Source: Marthasterias glacialis
Taxonomy: Eukaryota; Echinodermata; Asteroidea; Forcipulatida; Asteriidae
Assembly (NCBI GenBank): GCA_911728455.2
Contig: OU452225.1
Coordinates: 16,528,731 to 16,592,730 of the forward strand
Reading direction: 5' to 3'
Length of the DNA: 64,000 bases
Both the position numbers and the translations under genes were made by a program. Below are positions 49,927 to 60,541 of this stretch, piece by piece; position 1 is the stretch's first letter; every line of letters begins with the position of its first letter. The notes below the pieces were generated by a model. That model saw only the letters and a program-made list of their open reading frames with translations. It was not told the DNA's origin and did not search any database.

Positions 49927-49927
49927 G
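49621..49927 (+). mobile_element. Conserved-core SINE with (TAA)n tail
   Basis: Starts at a truncated B-box-like ATCCCGGTCGCGGCACTTG. The core contains CCTTCGGATGGGACATTAAG, CCGTAGGTCCCGTGTACTAG, GTGCACGTAAAAGAACCCAG, and it ends in about eight TAA units at 49901-49927. This core is, from memory, the SINE domain found across cnidarians, molluscs, echinoderms and other metazoans (described as Nin-DC type; the assignment should be checked). Inserted in plus orientation, 5' truncated. Confidence 0.75.
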
Positions 49928-50190
49928 TAATTGCAGATGGTATTAATACATGCGAAAATGTGAGATTGCAGCAAACTTACAAAAAATGTTTTATTTATTG
50001 TACTTAACATCTCTGCTTGAAATAAATTAACCTTGTATTGATTGGAGCATACAATAAGGAGAGCTTATAAAGTGTGATTGAGAGTCTCCAATAAAGGCAT
50101 AGGCTTATCAAAATCACATCATCCCCTATGACTGCACACTATTGATTTTGCCACCCTGACACAAAGGAGCTAGACATTGCAATTGAATCT

Positions 50191-50300
50191 ACAATCCCGC
50201 CAAAACTGCTTGGGCCACTGTGACAAAAAATCATAAAACTCTCCCCAGTCCCCCGCTCCCCCACTCAATGTTGTAAATCCCAACTGGAGTACAGACCGCG
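50191..50300 (+). repeat. 110-bp dispersed repeat, copy 1
   Basis: ACAATCCCG...GCTTGGGCCACTGTGACA, a CTCTCCCC-GTCCCC block, CACTCAATGTTGT and CCCAACTGGAGT-CAGACCG recur 930 bp downstream in the same orientation with about 85-90 percent apparent identity. Confidence 0.7.
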
Positions 50301-51121
50301 CAATAAGAGCCAGCACTGATCAGGGTCGAGGAGGCCCAACGAGATATGACCAAGATTTTCTGAAATTTCCAAACACAAAATTAACAAAAATAAATAAAAA
50401 AAGGCAAAAAGATTTAGAATGTGATGGCTCATTCATCATTTAATGCTTCCAGGGTTAGGCGGAAATGAAAATCAGGGAAACCACAACGATTTGCTGTAGA
50501 ACAGTAGAATAATTGAGAGTCACTCTTTTTTTTCTTTTTTTCTTTTTTTTCGGGTGGCGATGGTGAACTGTTTGGTTTTTGGCTTTTTCTGCCAATTACG
50601 AGAATGAGGGGCTTGAAAACAAAGTGAAGAGGCTTGTGTGTCGTTTGTAAAAAGTACTGGACTTTTCATGTTGAATACAAACTCTCTTTCGGGAAGTTAG
50701 GTGCTGAAGTGTTAGGGTAAATCGTAACAGTAAACCGTTGCCGGTGCGCACTACAGTAAAGTTATTCTGTGTCTTTGGTTTGTCTTGGGGTGCAAGTACA
50801 AGACAGCCAAGAATTGTCTTTGTAACACTACAGAGTGAGAAGAAAACTTAGGATTAACCCTATCTGGACCGAGCTATGTTTGAGACGAGACCCCTCCCCC
50901 TGCACATAGTGCTGTTTCATTCATGTCAGCGAGTAAAACATGCATAAATTTTTGTTTGAAACGAAACCATGAAACACCACGCTGACAACTGCCTATGTTG
51001 CTTTTTGTATCAACCATCCACTGCTTTGGTTTACTTTAATGTATTTTCTCTTCTCCATCAAATGACTGTAATTTATCTGTGTCCACCCAACTCCGTGTAA
51101 ATAGACTAAGTGAACTTTCAG

Positions 51122-51230
51122 ACAATCCCGACCACAATGCTTGGGCCACTGTGACAGAAAATCATGAAACTCTCCCCCGTCCCCACTCCCCACTCAATGT
51201 TGTTAATCCCAACTGGAGTGCAGACCGGGG
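51122..51230 (+). repeat. 110-bp dispersed repeat, copy 2
   Basis: Direct copy of the segment at 50191-50300. Neither copy has obvious terminal repeats, so a short duplication or fragments of an unidentified interspersed element are equally possible. Confidence 0.7.
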
Positions 51231-51407
51231 AACTTGCTCCACTGACCATGCTTTCGACAGCTTTCGCATGGCACCAGCGATAGCAATGCTGTGTAAATGC
51301 TAGCAGTTTGTGCACCTCCGATGTCCCGAGCATGCGCAGATCTGTCTAGTCTTAGGTGAAAGCGTTTTGTCATAATGAACTGGTATACTTCAACAATGAG
51401 TGTTGAA

Positions 51408-51422
51408 AGCGCCCTCTAGTGT
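51408..51422 (-). promoter_or_regulatory. CTCF-like core site
   Basis: Minus strand reads ACACTAGAGGGCGCT, which fits the bilaterian CTCF core CCASYAGRKGGCRSY at 14 of 15 positions. Binding in this organism is inference. The same word also occurs inside some transposons. Confidence 0.4.
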
Positions 51423-51947
51423 CAATGTTTTTTGTATTTAATGTAACGCGCAAAGTAACAAGATAACAAGAATATCAGCCTGTAAACTATTGGAAACGAT
51501 GCGAATGCTTACATGTCGCACGGATATTACATTCTGTATTGCGTACATCGTGATCGCAATGTGGTGTGCGTTTCGGGGCACTTTCTAGTGCAGTTTTTTA
51601 GGGCTATCCACACCGTCAAAATGTAAACGTGTAACCGGACGATCGGTCGGTTAACCGTGTAAAGGTGTAATCTGCACAGACTTACCCAGTAGTCAATATA
51701 GCACTCTACATTAAAAAGCACTGGAAGATCCAACGGTGGTTTGAAGATGGCTTGAAGATAATTCGTTATTACATGCACATTCGTGGAATACGAGAAAATA
51801 TAGCACGTCTGCATTCCATATCATTGGATATGGGATGCAGAAGCATTATATTTTCACATGTTCCACTTGCCATTATGCGATAACTATTAATATATATGGA
51901 CAGTTTTGTCTGCACAATCAGTGCTGATCTCCCAGAATAGTCAAATG

Positions 51948-51976
51948 AAAAAAAAAAAAAAAAAAAAAAAAAAAAA
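51948..51976 (+). repeat. Poly-A run of 29
   Basis: Uninterrupted A29. No retroposon body or target duplication was recognised upstream, so it is listed only as a homopolymer. Confidence 0.9.
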
Positions 51977-52372
51977 CACCCCCAGTCCAGCCATAACAAA
52001 ACAAAGACACATAGTTTTGAACATAATGTGGAGCCTTTAGCGAAAAAGCACCTTGTAGAAGCATGTGGCATCAAGTGAGTAAAATCCCAGTGAGAAATGC
52101 AATCAAAAATAATAAAACTTCCAGCAATACAATGTAAATTCAATTCCCAAGTCAAAATTATGATGAAAGAACTCAAGAGTCAAAGATCTGGCCTCCACTT
52201 GTAGTTTAATGATGATGCAGTCTTAATACAAACCAATATTATATAAACCAAATCGAAGCTACACTTATGGCTAAATTCAAGCCACACTAATGTCAGAAAT
52301 TCACAAAAAAATATATATATATCAAACAACCTTGAATGACTACAAATACAATTATCATCTAAAATGAGAACT

Positions 52373-52806
52373 GAGCTGATGCAAACCCTGACCCTGAGCT
52401 GATGCAAACCCTGACCCTGAGCTGATGCAAACCCTGACCCTGAGCTGATGCAAACCCTGACCCTGAGCTGATGCAAACCCTGACCCTGAGCTGATGCAAA
52501 CCCTGACCCTGAGCTGATGCAAACCCTGACCCTGAGCTGATGCAAACCCTGACCCTGAGCTGATGCAAACCCTGACCCTGAGCTGATGCAAACCCTGACC
52601 CTGAGCTGATGCAAACCCTGACCCTGAGCTGATGCAAACCCTGACCCTGAGCTGATGCAAACCCTGACCCTGAGCAGATGCAAACCCTGACCCTGAGCTG
52701 ATGCAAACCCTGACCCTGAGCTGATGCAAACCCTGACCCTGATCTGATGCAAACCCTGACCCTGAGCTGATGCAAACCCTGACCCTGAGCTGATGCAAAC
52801 CCTGAC
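52373..52806 (+). repeat. 23-bp minisatellite, about 19 copies
   Basis: Unit GAGCTGATGCAAACCCTGA plus CCCT, almost perfectly repeated; only GAGCAGATG at about 52673 and GATCTGATG at about 52741 differ. Because 23 is not a multiple of three and the unit has no minus-strand stop, all three minus frames stay open across the array (up to 209 codons including flanks). Confidence 0.97.
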
Positions 52807-52954
52807 CAAACGCTTACAATTGAAGCTGTACTAGATTGGCAACATCATAATAAAAATGCAGTCTTGAAACAACATGTCCTAAAGATGGGAAAACAAGTAT
52901 CCAAATAAAATGCTGTTGTTAAACTAGTGACAGCTCTATGACAGCTCTATGAAC

Positions 52955-53560
52955 GAAAATCATAGCTTGTAGTTGGTTATGGTGAGGCTATGTTCTCGAC
53001 AGGTTGATAGAAACAGCTGACCATTTGAGTTATTACGATTACCGATCCCATGGTGCCCGATAGTCTTTGGCCTAGATGCATGATCAATGCCAACACGTGT
53101 GTTAAAGTCTCTGAGACTGATCAGTTTGTCCTCTTTCAGTAGTATGGTTAATCAAAGGTTTATATCATTGTAAAATTGTTCTTCGACGGGCTCTTCATTC
53201 GTCGTTGTGGGGGCGTATGCGCCAATGACAGTGAGGTAGGGTTTACTGTTCACTGGCTTCCTGCGTGTGATGAGGCACTCATTTACAGCATGGGGCAAAG
53301 TTTCCAACTTGTCGTCAGCAAGCGACAATCTCAACACCAGGGCCACACCACGTAATCATTTGTCAGTTGCTGGTATCCAGAGGTGTCCTCTGTCAGCTGT
53401 CCACTGTCTGCAAATTGTGTTTCGCAAAGAGCCGCCATGTCAATGTAGTATCGTTGTAGTTCGAGTCCAATCACTGCTGTCCTTCTGTCGAATGTGCGTT
53501 CACTGCTGAGTATGCACACATTCCAGGTAGCAATTATGAGACAACTTCTTTTTTTTGTAT
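52955..53560 (-). pseudogene. Non-LTR retrotransposon endonuclease domain remnant (inverted 5' part)
   Basis: Minus-strand translation shows APE-type endonuclease motifs of a LINE in order: ATWNVCIL near the N-terminus, ALCETQF, then after a frameshift and deletion GAYAP, a stop at 53152, LRDFNTRVG and finally NSNGQLFLSTC..HSLTITN. These correspond to the nicking endonuclease used for target-primed reverse transcription. Frame breaks and stops show it is dead. It lies head to head with the plus-strand C-terminal part of the same kind of element at 53575, leaving out the reverse-transcriptase core. Confidence 0.75.
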
Positions 53561-53574
53561 TTGGACAAACATAT

Positions 53575-54213
53575 TCCTGCATGGTCAAATTGTTGAAACT
53601 GTTGATGACTTCATCTATCTGGGCAGCAAGATCTCTCATTCCGGACTAAGCGAGCCTGATGTTTTACAAAGACTAGGCCTCACTTCATCAGCTATGAGCA
53701 GCTTGAACAGAGTGTGTAAGTTGAGGACGCTCAAACTCTCCAGAAAATGTGCAATATACAGGACCTGTATTATCCCAGTCCTCCTCTACAGGTCCGATAC
53801 ATGGACACTTCTCCAGACTAATCTGAGAAGACTTGAAGCCTTCCACCAATGATCCCAAAGGACCATCCTTAACATCTGATGGTATGATCAAATTACCAAT
53901 GCAGAGGTCATGCAAAACAACAAACTTCCCACAATTGGACAGCTAGTTTGTCACTGTAGAGTTGCTCTCTGTGGCCACATCGCCCGCCTTGCTGAAAACA
54001 CCCCGGCAAAAAAGGCACTCAACATGGCCATAAACAGCCGAGGCAAAATCCCCCTATCACCTGGATGGTCAAGACCCAGAGGCCGCCCACAAACATCCTG
54101 GGTTGAACATCTGGGACCACCCAGCAGGGTGGAGGGGCTGTGGAGCCAGGCTACAAACCGCGGGTGTAGTAAGATCGGAGCAAAGGACCCAGATGTCTAT
54201 GCGGTAGGGTGAG
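53575..54213 (+). pseudogene. Non-LTR retrotransposon ORF2 C-terminal remnant (forward 3' part)
   Basis: Plus-strand translation reads VETVDDFIYLGSKIS, then SEPDVLQRLGLTSSAMSSLN, IIPVLLYRSDTWTLL, HIARLAENTPAKKALN and a WSRPRGRPQTSW block. This is the post-RT thumb and C-terminal region of a LINE ORF2. Two stops interrupt it near 53855-53880. It ends with a stop and a GTGAGTGAGAGAGTGAATGA-type 3' tail (54210-54235), the usual microsatellite-like end of such elements. The upstream half is inverted (see previous entry). Confidence 0.8.
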
Positions 54214-54235
54214 TGAGAGAGTGAATGAGTGAGTG

Positions 54236-54910
54236 GGGGAGGGATAACCCGTCAGCCGCGGTTTGCTGACCGGGTTCATATGGAGCAACCAATTTTCAGG
54301 TTACCTTTTCTCACCCCTTCCCTGCATTGGGGAAAGCAGAGGCCTCTCTATATAGGGCTGCTCTGACATCTGAAGTGCTGCTGTACCCTCTCCTGCACGG
54401 TACCCGAGTTTGATGGCATGCGCATCAAGATAACCGGGGATGATTTGGACGAAGTGGATACCATGTGCTGGATGGACTGCATCTATGTATTGATTATGAT
54501 TAAAGCTACATCAACATTCCAAGACTGGATTGCTCAAACTGGAATGTGGAGTACTAGCCGTACAGAGGAATGTTCATTACAGATCTAATGCCTAATGTCT
54601 AGAACAGAATGTAGACCCCTGAGCATGTCCATGGACAAGAGGCCAGTTCGAATCCAGTAGCAGTGAATGTCTTAAAAGTTGTTGAGCCTTGTGAAAAGCA
54701 CTGTATACACAGTACTTTACGCCTATGTAAAGTTAGTCTTTGTTGGTAAGTCATTGCGTCACACATATGTGCAGCTGCTGCACACCCTAAGTTTTCACTA
54801 TTTCCGACTCCAAAGCTGTCACTGGCATATACATGTACATTGTATGTTATTCTACCAAATATAACCAACTTCATTGTACAAAAGCATTGTTTCACACCTA
54901 ACAGGGTTAA
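54236..54910. other. Unassigned sequence
   Basis: A somewhat GC-richer stretch to 54500 follows the LINE tail, then AT-rich DNA. No repeat family or gene recognised. Confidence 0.4.
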
Positions 54911-55525
54911 GTGTACTCGAGTCCCTAATGTCCCAGTCCGAGTCAGAAACCTTGTTGTCCGAGACCGAGTCCGAGTCCGAGTCCTCCCCACTGAGTCTGA
55001 GTCCCCAATTGTGCAAGTCCTAAACAATCATACCATCGATCCTCACGACAGTCATATGGAACATTTCTGCAATTTCGGCCAAGTTCCAGCCATTTCTGTC
55101 CAACTAGTGATGAGATCTGCACAATTGTTACCACTTTCAAAAGTCAAAACAGATATTTTAAAGACACAGGATTGATTTCCATTGTGTAATGAATTGATTA
55201 AGAACACTTCAAACATCATGAGACCAAAAAAAAGAGCACAGACTTACAAGACAAACTGATCAACTTGTTCAGAATCTGAATGACTTAACGTATCATTGTG
55301 AGTGACGCTCTGTACCAATGGCTTAACTACAATATCAATCACGAAAGTAGAAAATCAATTGACATGAACCAACAAAAAACTGACACAATGAGCCAACTAT
55401 ACCGAGCTTGACGTTCAAGTTCAAATACTTGTTTTTTTCTAGATCATCAGTCACGCGAAACGCTATTTGGAAGGTTAATCTTGAAGGGACCTTATTTCAG
55501 GTAGACAAAAACCACCAGCACAGAT
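54911..55525 (+). repeat. 723-bp tandem duplication, copy 1
   Basis: TACTCGA, the CCGAGT hexamer run, AACATTTCTGCAATTTCGGCC and the CTTATTTCAGGTAGACAAAAA block all recur exactly 723 bp downstream. A copy-1-only segment fills 55526-55633. Confidence 0.88.
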
Positions 55526-55633
55526 GTGACTCAGCCTGTGTGAATGAGACACTTTGAGGTAAAAATGTAAATTTCAATTTCATCATGTAGGGCATCTTCC
55601 AAAGATTAAAACGACACCACACTGACCTCTACA

Positions 55634-56248
55634 GAGTACTCGAATCCCTAATGTCCGAGTCCGAGTCAGAAACCTTGTTGTCCGAGACCGAGTCCGAGTC
55701 TGAGTCCTCCCCACTGAGTCTGAGTCCCCAATTGTGCAAGTCCTAAACAATCATACCATCGATCCTCACGACAGTCATATGGAACATTTTTGCAATTTCG
55801 GCCAAGTTCCAGCCATTTCTGTCCAACTAGTGATGAGATCTGCACAATTGTTACCACTTTCAAAAGTCAAAACAGATATTTTAAAGACACAGGATTGATG
55901 TCCATTGTGTAATGAATTGATTAAGAACACTTAAAACATCATGAGACCAAAAAAAAGAGCACAGACTTACAAGACAAACTGACCAACTTGTTCGGAATCT
56001 GAATGACTTAACGTATCATTGTGAGTGACGCTCTGTACCAATGGCTTAACTACAATATCAATCACGAAAGTAGAAAATCAATTGACATGAACCAACGAAA
56101 AACTGACACAATGAGCCAACTATACAGAGCTTGCCGTTCAAGTTCAAATACTTGTTTTTTTCTAGATCATCGGTCACGCGAAACGCTATTCGGAAGGTTA
56201 ATCTTGAAGGGACCTTATTTCAGGTAGACAAAAACCACCAGCACAGAT
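55634..56248 (+). repeat. 723-bp tandem duplication, copy 2
   Basis: Differs from copy 1 by scattered substitutions and a shorter hexamer run. Short frames are duplicated with it and appear non-coding. Confidence 0.88.
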
Positions 56249-56892
56249 TTGAACAAGACTTTAACCCTGACATGCACAGTTGAAACAAACAGGGTTCATG
56301 GTTGATATGCAAAGGGCAAAGTCAACACATCAATGGAAACCTTTTTTTCATTACTGACCACAGGTTGTGTATTTTTATCGTGTTTGCCTGGTCTGGATCT
56401 GAGTCACAAGGTCAAGCCTCAGTCGGAGTTCACAAAAAATGGTCTCGAGACCGGTCTTGAGTCCGAGACCAGTCTCGAGTTCTAGAGCACTGGCACTCGT
56501 GTATTTTTGTAACGTCACAGATAAAAAAAAATTAAACTAGAGGCTTGCCAGACTATAACATCGTAAAAAGCAATTACAAAAAAATGTATAAGACACTTCC
56601 GGTTTCGACCAACAGTACAAGTCATGTGATTTTGCACACACAATCAAAATTGAAGGCCTGTATGAACTCTATTAATTCCAACAAAATGCAACCTTCGGTC
56701 ATTTGTGCTTGACTTCATACTGATTTATAAATTCCACCTTAAATGTGAAGTCACTTGACACATGACTTGACTTGACGTCACAATAACGCATTTGTGCTGT
56801 GGCACATCATTGGTATTTGGTCTTTGCTTGGACCAAGTTTGAAGAGGATCAAAGCTTTTAGGGAGTGACCAATGGCCTTGTGAGAAGACAAA

Positions 56893-57021
56893 AAAATCAG
56901 AACAAAAACATTGTCTTTTTCGCGCTAGCATGGAAAAGCCCCCAAACACACAGGCTACTTTGCTCGGTTGACACCAGCATTCTATAGCCGATGTCTTAAC
57001 CGCTAGACCACACTCAGCCTG
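56893..57021 (-). mobile_element. tRNA-derived SINE, copy A
   Basis: The minus strand begins GCTGAGTGTGGTCTAGCGGT with TAAGACATC, a tRNA-Glu-like A-box (TGGTCTAGCGG), followed by AGAATGCTGGTGTCA and an A/T-rich body. The B-box is degenerate. The same element occupies the same relative position in the second copy of the segmental duplication, so it inserted before the duplication. Confidence 0.6.
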
Positions 57022-57134
57022 TTTAATTTGTATTGATTTGATGCATTGGTCAGTTTTAACTTATACTTTCTCTGAATGTTAAATTTATTGTTTGTTTCAC
57101 AGGCCTCTTGTCTGGATCACTTTTTCATTTTCTC

Positions 57135-58460
57135 ATTCACATTTCCTACAGGTATGGCAATCAAGAAAAGCCCCGGCAGAGTGGAAAGAGAGCATCATAG
57201 TTACACTCTACAAAGGGAAGGGCCTCTGCACTGAATGCAGTAGCTACCGACACATCAAGCTTCTATCTGTTCCAGGGAAGGTTTTTGCCCACGTCCTCCT
57301 GGCCCGGTTGAACCCCCTGCTAGTTGAGCACAGATGACCCGAGCAATCTTGATTCAGAGCTGGTCGCTTTGTTATGGATGCCATTCCCGCCCTCTGTCTG
57401 CTGTCCGAGCTGCATCACAAGTTTCACAAACCCTTTTCAGTGGCCAACGCTGATCTGAGGGCAGCTTTTGACTCAGTTGATGGGAAAGCACTTTGGAAAG
57501 CCCTCCAGACCATCTCCTTACCCTAATAAAGAATCTCTATAACAACACCACCGTCAAGGAAGGAACACCTCCGAAAGCTTCCTCACAAGATCTGGTGTAA
57601 GGCAGGGCTGCATCCTGGCACCTTCCCTTTTCTGCCGTGCAATGGACTGGATCCTTGATAGGGCGACTATGGATGTAGGGATCACTGTTGGTCAGTTCAA
57701 GGTTTCATACCTGGACTATAAAGATGGTGTCGCTCTCGTCAGTAACGAGACCAACGATCTGAACACTGCACTCCAGTCTTTTCAGAACGAGGCTGCCATT
57801 TTTGGCCTCAACATCTCCCGGCATGAAACCAAAAGCCTAGTTCTAAATCCAAGCAACACCAGCATTCCCATTCACATTATGCTGAACAGCCAGTCTGTCG
57901 ACAGTGTGGAGGATTTTGTATATCTAAGAGTAAGATCTCCAACACTTGGCGCACTGAACCCGACATCCTCAGACGTCTTGGTCTCCCTTCATCTGCTACG
58001 AACAGCCTACTGGACTATACTGGACATGCATCATACCTGTCCTGCTTTATGGCTCAGAAACCTGGACCCTCCTCAAATCCAACCTCAGATGACGTGAATC
58101 ATTCCACCAAAGGTGTCAACGTTAGATCCTCGGCATCAAGTGGTTCAACTACATCAGTAACAACCACCAAATCCAACGTCACCGAACTGCCTTCTTCAGT
58201 CACGTCGCTTGCCTGGCTGACAATATCCCTTCTAAAAGCGCTCTGGGCATTACCGTTAATTCCAAGAAAGGTCAACCGCCGGGTCCTGGCTGAAAGAGAC
58301 CCCACGGTCATCACAGGTCATCTTGGCAAGAACAACCGCGATGGCCCAGCGTGACTGACGGTATGTGGGATGAGGCTATAGAGCATGGAGACAGGAGGTC
58401 GGCGCAACAGACCTTTGCTGTTTATGCAGACAAGTGAGTGGGTGAGTGATTCAAATTTCC
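57135..58460 (+). mobile_element. LINE insertion with 12-bp target duplication
   Basis: The insert 57147-58448 is flanked by ATTCACATTTCC (57135-57146) and ATTCAAATTTCC (58449-58460). The paralogous copy has the uninterrupted site ATTCACATTTCCGAAAG at 60663. The 3' end is a GTGAGTGGGTGAGTG tail. The element is 5' truncated inside the reverse-transcriptase region. Confidence 0.88.
57147..58437 (+). pseudogene. LINE reverse transcriptase remnant (5' truncated)
   Basis: Fragments in order: WKESIIVTLYKGKG and LLSVPGKVFAHVLLARLNPL (RT fingers), a decayed palm with LRAAFDSVD-like residues in shifted frame, SGVRQGCILAPSLFCRAMDW, then DYKDGVALVS at the catalytic palm, and FVYL, SETWTLL- and HVACLADN-like C-terminal blocks. 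The usual YADD catalytic box is YKDG here, so an essential aspartate is lost; there are also several frameshifts and stops. The element is related to, but distinct from, the remnant at 53575. It is non-functional. Confidence 0.85.
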
Positions 58461-59334
58461 GAAAGACATGTTGAGCTGTGTTCCAGAGTGAAACTGAATA
58501 TAGTTCACAAAATGTAGCTGGTAAGAATCAGTTGACATTATTCTTTTATTTTAGAAGATTGATTTAACAATGAAAATGTCTGTAGGTTAAACATTTTACA
58601 AGCATAAATATAATAAGGTATGGAAAAGATGCTCATTCCTAAGAACTACAATTAGCTTCAAAGAATATTGACAAGCCTTGATTTACCTTGACTTTAATGA
58701 GAGAGCTTTAAGTTGAGAAAACTTTGTTTAGATTTAACGATCCACATTAAATCAGCTTCAAATTCCAGCTCATTTTTAGCCATTTGTGACCCACCACTTA
58801 AGTTTGTGAGAGCATAATTTATCATTCTTGTTGTACTTTGACTAGATGTAAAATACACTTTGAGCACATTTATTTGTGAGAAAATAGAGTTAGCTTTTGT
58901 AAATTACTTACCAACCAAAAGGACCTGTGGTGAAATTGCAAAAACTGTTAATGGCCTGACGTTTTGACCCTAGCAGAGTCTTTTGCAAAGGCTAAAGGGG
59001 GAAAGCCTTCAAGACAGACTCTGCTTAGGTCAAAAGTTTAGGCCATTGAGTTCTTTTTAGCAAATTTGTTTGTAGCTGAATGGTTTTGCTACAAGTCATC
59101 ACGGGAAATTCTTTATACCCAAACCATCTGACCATATTAATTCTCAAAAACCAAATCAATTGACCTCAGTCTTTGTAGTATTGATGCTCCATGCTAAGTT
59201 TTACTTTGCTTTAAAATCAACACCTAAAGAAGTAAAACTGTGTTAAGTTTCTTTCATCCAACAGCAAAGTTTTATAACTAGGAGTAATTATTTTATTAAA
59301 TAATAAATTGATTGGAATGATCTGTATGTTTCAG
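58461..59334 (+). repeat. Segmental duplication, copy A, intron-like part
   Basis: TTCCGAAAGACATGTTGA, CATTCCTAAGAACTACAATTAG, TTAAATCAGCTTCAAATTC and TGAGCACATTTATTTGTGAG all recur at 60675-61557. Homology also extends left past the LINE to the SINE at 56893. Confidence 0.85.
58953..59044 (+). ncRNA. 92-nt foldback, copy A
   Basis: The left arm GGCCTGACGTTTTGACCCTA, continuing GCAGAGTCTT...AAGGCT, pairs with the right arm AGACTCTGCTTAGGTCAAAA continuing GTTTAGGCC. About 35 of 40 positions pair, leaving a short GGGGG-type loop. The shape resembles a miRNA precursor, but a tiny foldback transposon is equally likely. The copy at 61141 has the same length. Confidence 0.5.
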
Positions 59335-59435
59335 GTTCCTTGAAGTTGTTTTTTTGTAGTCACTGACCAACATCACTTCATGAAGGAACTATCTTACACC
59401 TGTAACTAAATGGAACAAAAACACTTCCAGAGAGG
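59335..59435 (+). ncRNA. Exon-like module F1 (101 nt) with long hairpin
   Basis: Acceptor TCTGTATGTTTCAG| and donor AGAGG|GTAAGC. The 5' end GTTCCTT pairs with AAGGAAC 42 nt downstream, with GAAG/CTTC and TTG/CAA continuing the stem. Closed in all three forward frames. The module is repeated twice downstream with its flanks. Confidence 0.45.
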
Positions 59436-59921
59436 GTAAGCCTCTTTTGTTCTTTTTGTTGGTAGATTTTAGGTCCCTCATTTTGTTAATATTGTACACA
59501 CTCCTTTGCCACATCAACAAACATTCTTGAAATATAATATTTAGAACTTGATAGAACATGAAAAGGAAAAATATTCAAGTACAACTTTTTCCTAATCTTA
59601 AAAAACAAATTTAATAAGCAATCTGAACTTTAAAGACGTTGAATTTTTGGTAAAGTTATCACAAAACGTAAAGGCAATATGTTTGTAATCAGAACCTGTT
59701 TTATTAAATATATTCAATGAAAATGACATTCCAACAAAAAAAATCACTGTGAAAAATACCGAACAATGTCAGTTGCAGACATGATGTATGCGGTAGCCCT
59801 TGCTGGCTAGATGGATGTTTAACTTTGAGTCAGTTTTGAAAGTTATATCATAAAGGAATTAGTTAGATTGACATATATATATTACCCATTGTAAACAACA
59901 TTTAATGTTTCACATTTACAG

Positions 59922-60005
59922 ACAACCTGTTCACGAAGCTGTTTGACTGTTGCCATTGACTGATGTTACATCATAGAGTATTGAGCTGAACATTCATTAC
60001 ATCGG
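59922..60005 (+). ncRNA. Exon-like module F2 (84 nt)
   Basis: Acceptor TGTTTCACATTTACAG| and donor ATCGG|GTAAGC. Unrelated in sequence to F1, F3 and F4. It contains the 13-nt palindrome TGATGTTACATCA. All three forward frames have stops. The homologous region at about 62395-62440 retains the acceptor side (TGTGCAG) and then diverges. Confidence 0.35.
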
Positions 60006-60395
60006 GTAAGCCTTAACTTTGGATTCCTTAACCACTTTGATTCTTCTTTATTTGTCATTGTAAGATGGAGCACTTAGGGTACAAATATAACTAGAAAAAA
60101 ACAGACACATAGTTCTTTGACCCGGTTAGAACTTGACCCCCCAAGTTCTTGTGGTACTTGGTACTCAGATTTGAGAAATGAACTCCATTACTGTGAGAGT
60201 TTTGTGTCTCATAGTTGGCAACTGAGTATAAATGAGGGACAATTTTCTACAGTGAGACATTTATAGTGGAGGCTGTTGGTGCATATCAATTTTTGTTAAT
60301 CAATTCTACTTTAGTGTAGTACTTGGCACCGTTCTGAGACCTTTTTGTACTGTTACTGCTCGCTTTGGACTCAGACTCATCCACAGGGTACTTGA

Positions 60396-60541
60396 ACAAA
60401 AACAATGCCTCTTTGCGCTAGTGCGGAAAAGTAAAAAAAAAACAAAAAAAAACACACACACACACTGGCTGCTATGCTTGTTGCACCCATGACACTGGCA
60501 TTCTAGAGCAGATGTCTTAACCACCAGACTACACTCGGCTT
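60396..60541 (-). mobile_element. tRNA-derived SINE, copy B
   Basis: Minus strand AGCCGAGTGTAGTCTGGTGG then TTAAGACATCTGCTCTAGAA. Paralog of the SINE at 56893-57021, with a (CA)n and A-rich body expansion. Confidence 0.6.

Larger units (their letters stand above)
49928..51407. other. Unassigned unique sequence with one duplicated 110-bp segment
   Basis: AT-rich DNA with a T-rich run near 50525. The only structure seen is the duplicated segment listed next. Short frames over that segment have no recognisable product. Confidence 0.45.
54911..56492. mobile_element. Candidate hAT-like element with CCGAGT-rich ends and an internal 723-bp tandem duplication
   Basis: The left part is rich in (CCGAGT)n hexamers, and the right end reads, on the minus strand, CAGTGCTCTAGAACTCGAGA followed by GGTCTCGGACTC words. 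CAGTG termini with CTCGAG-rich subterminal repeats recall hAT-type ends, but the left terminus is not clean and no 8-bp target duplication was confirmed. No transposase frame. Superfamily assignment is tentative. Confidence 0.35.

Noticed and set aside
51769-52176. 135-codon minus-strand frame with a poly-Phe run
   Set aside because: The Phe run is simply the A29 homopolymer read backwards.
52180-52809. 209-codon minus-strand frame as a gene
   Set aside because: It is the 23-bp minisatellite plus flanks; two other minus frames are equally open.
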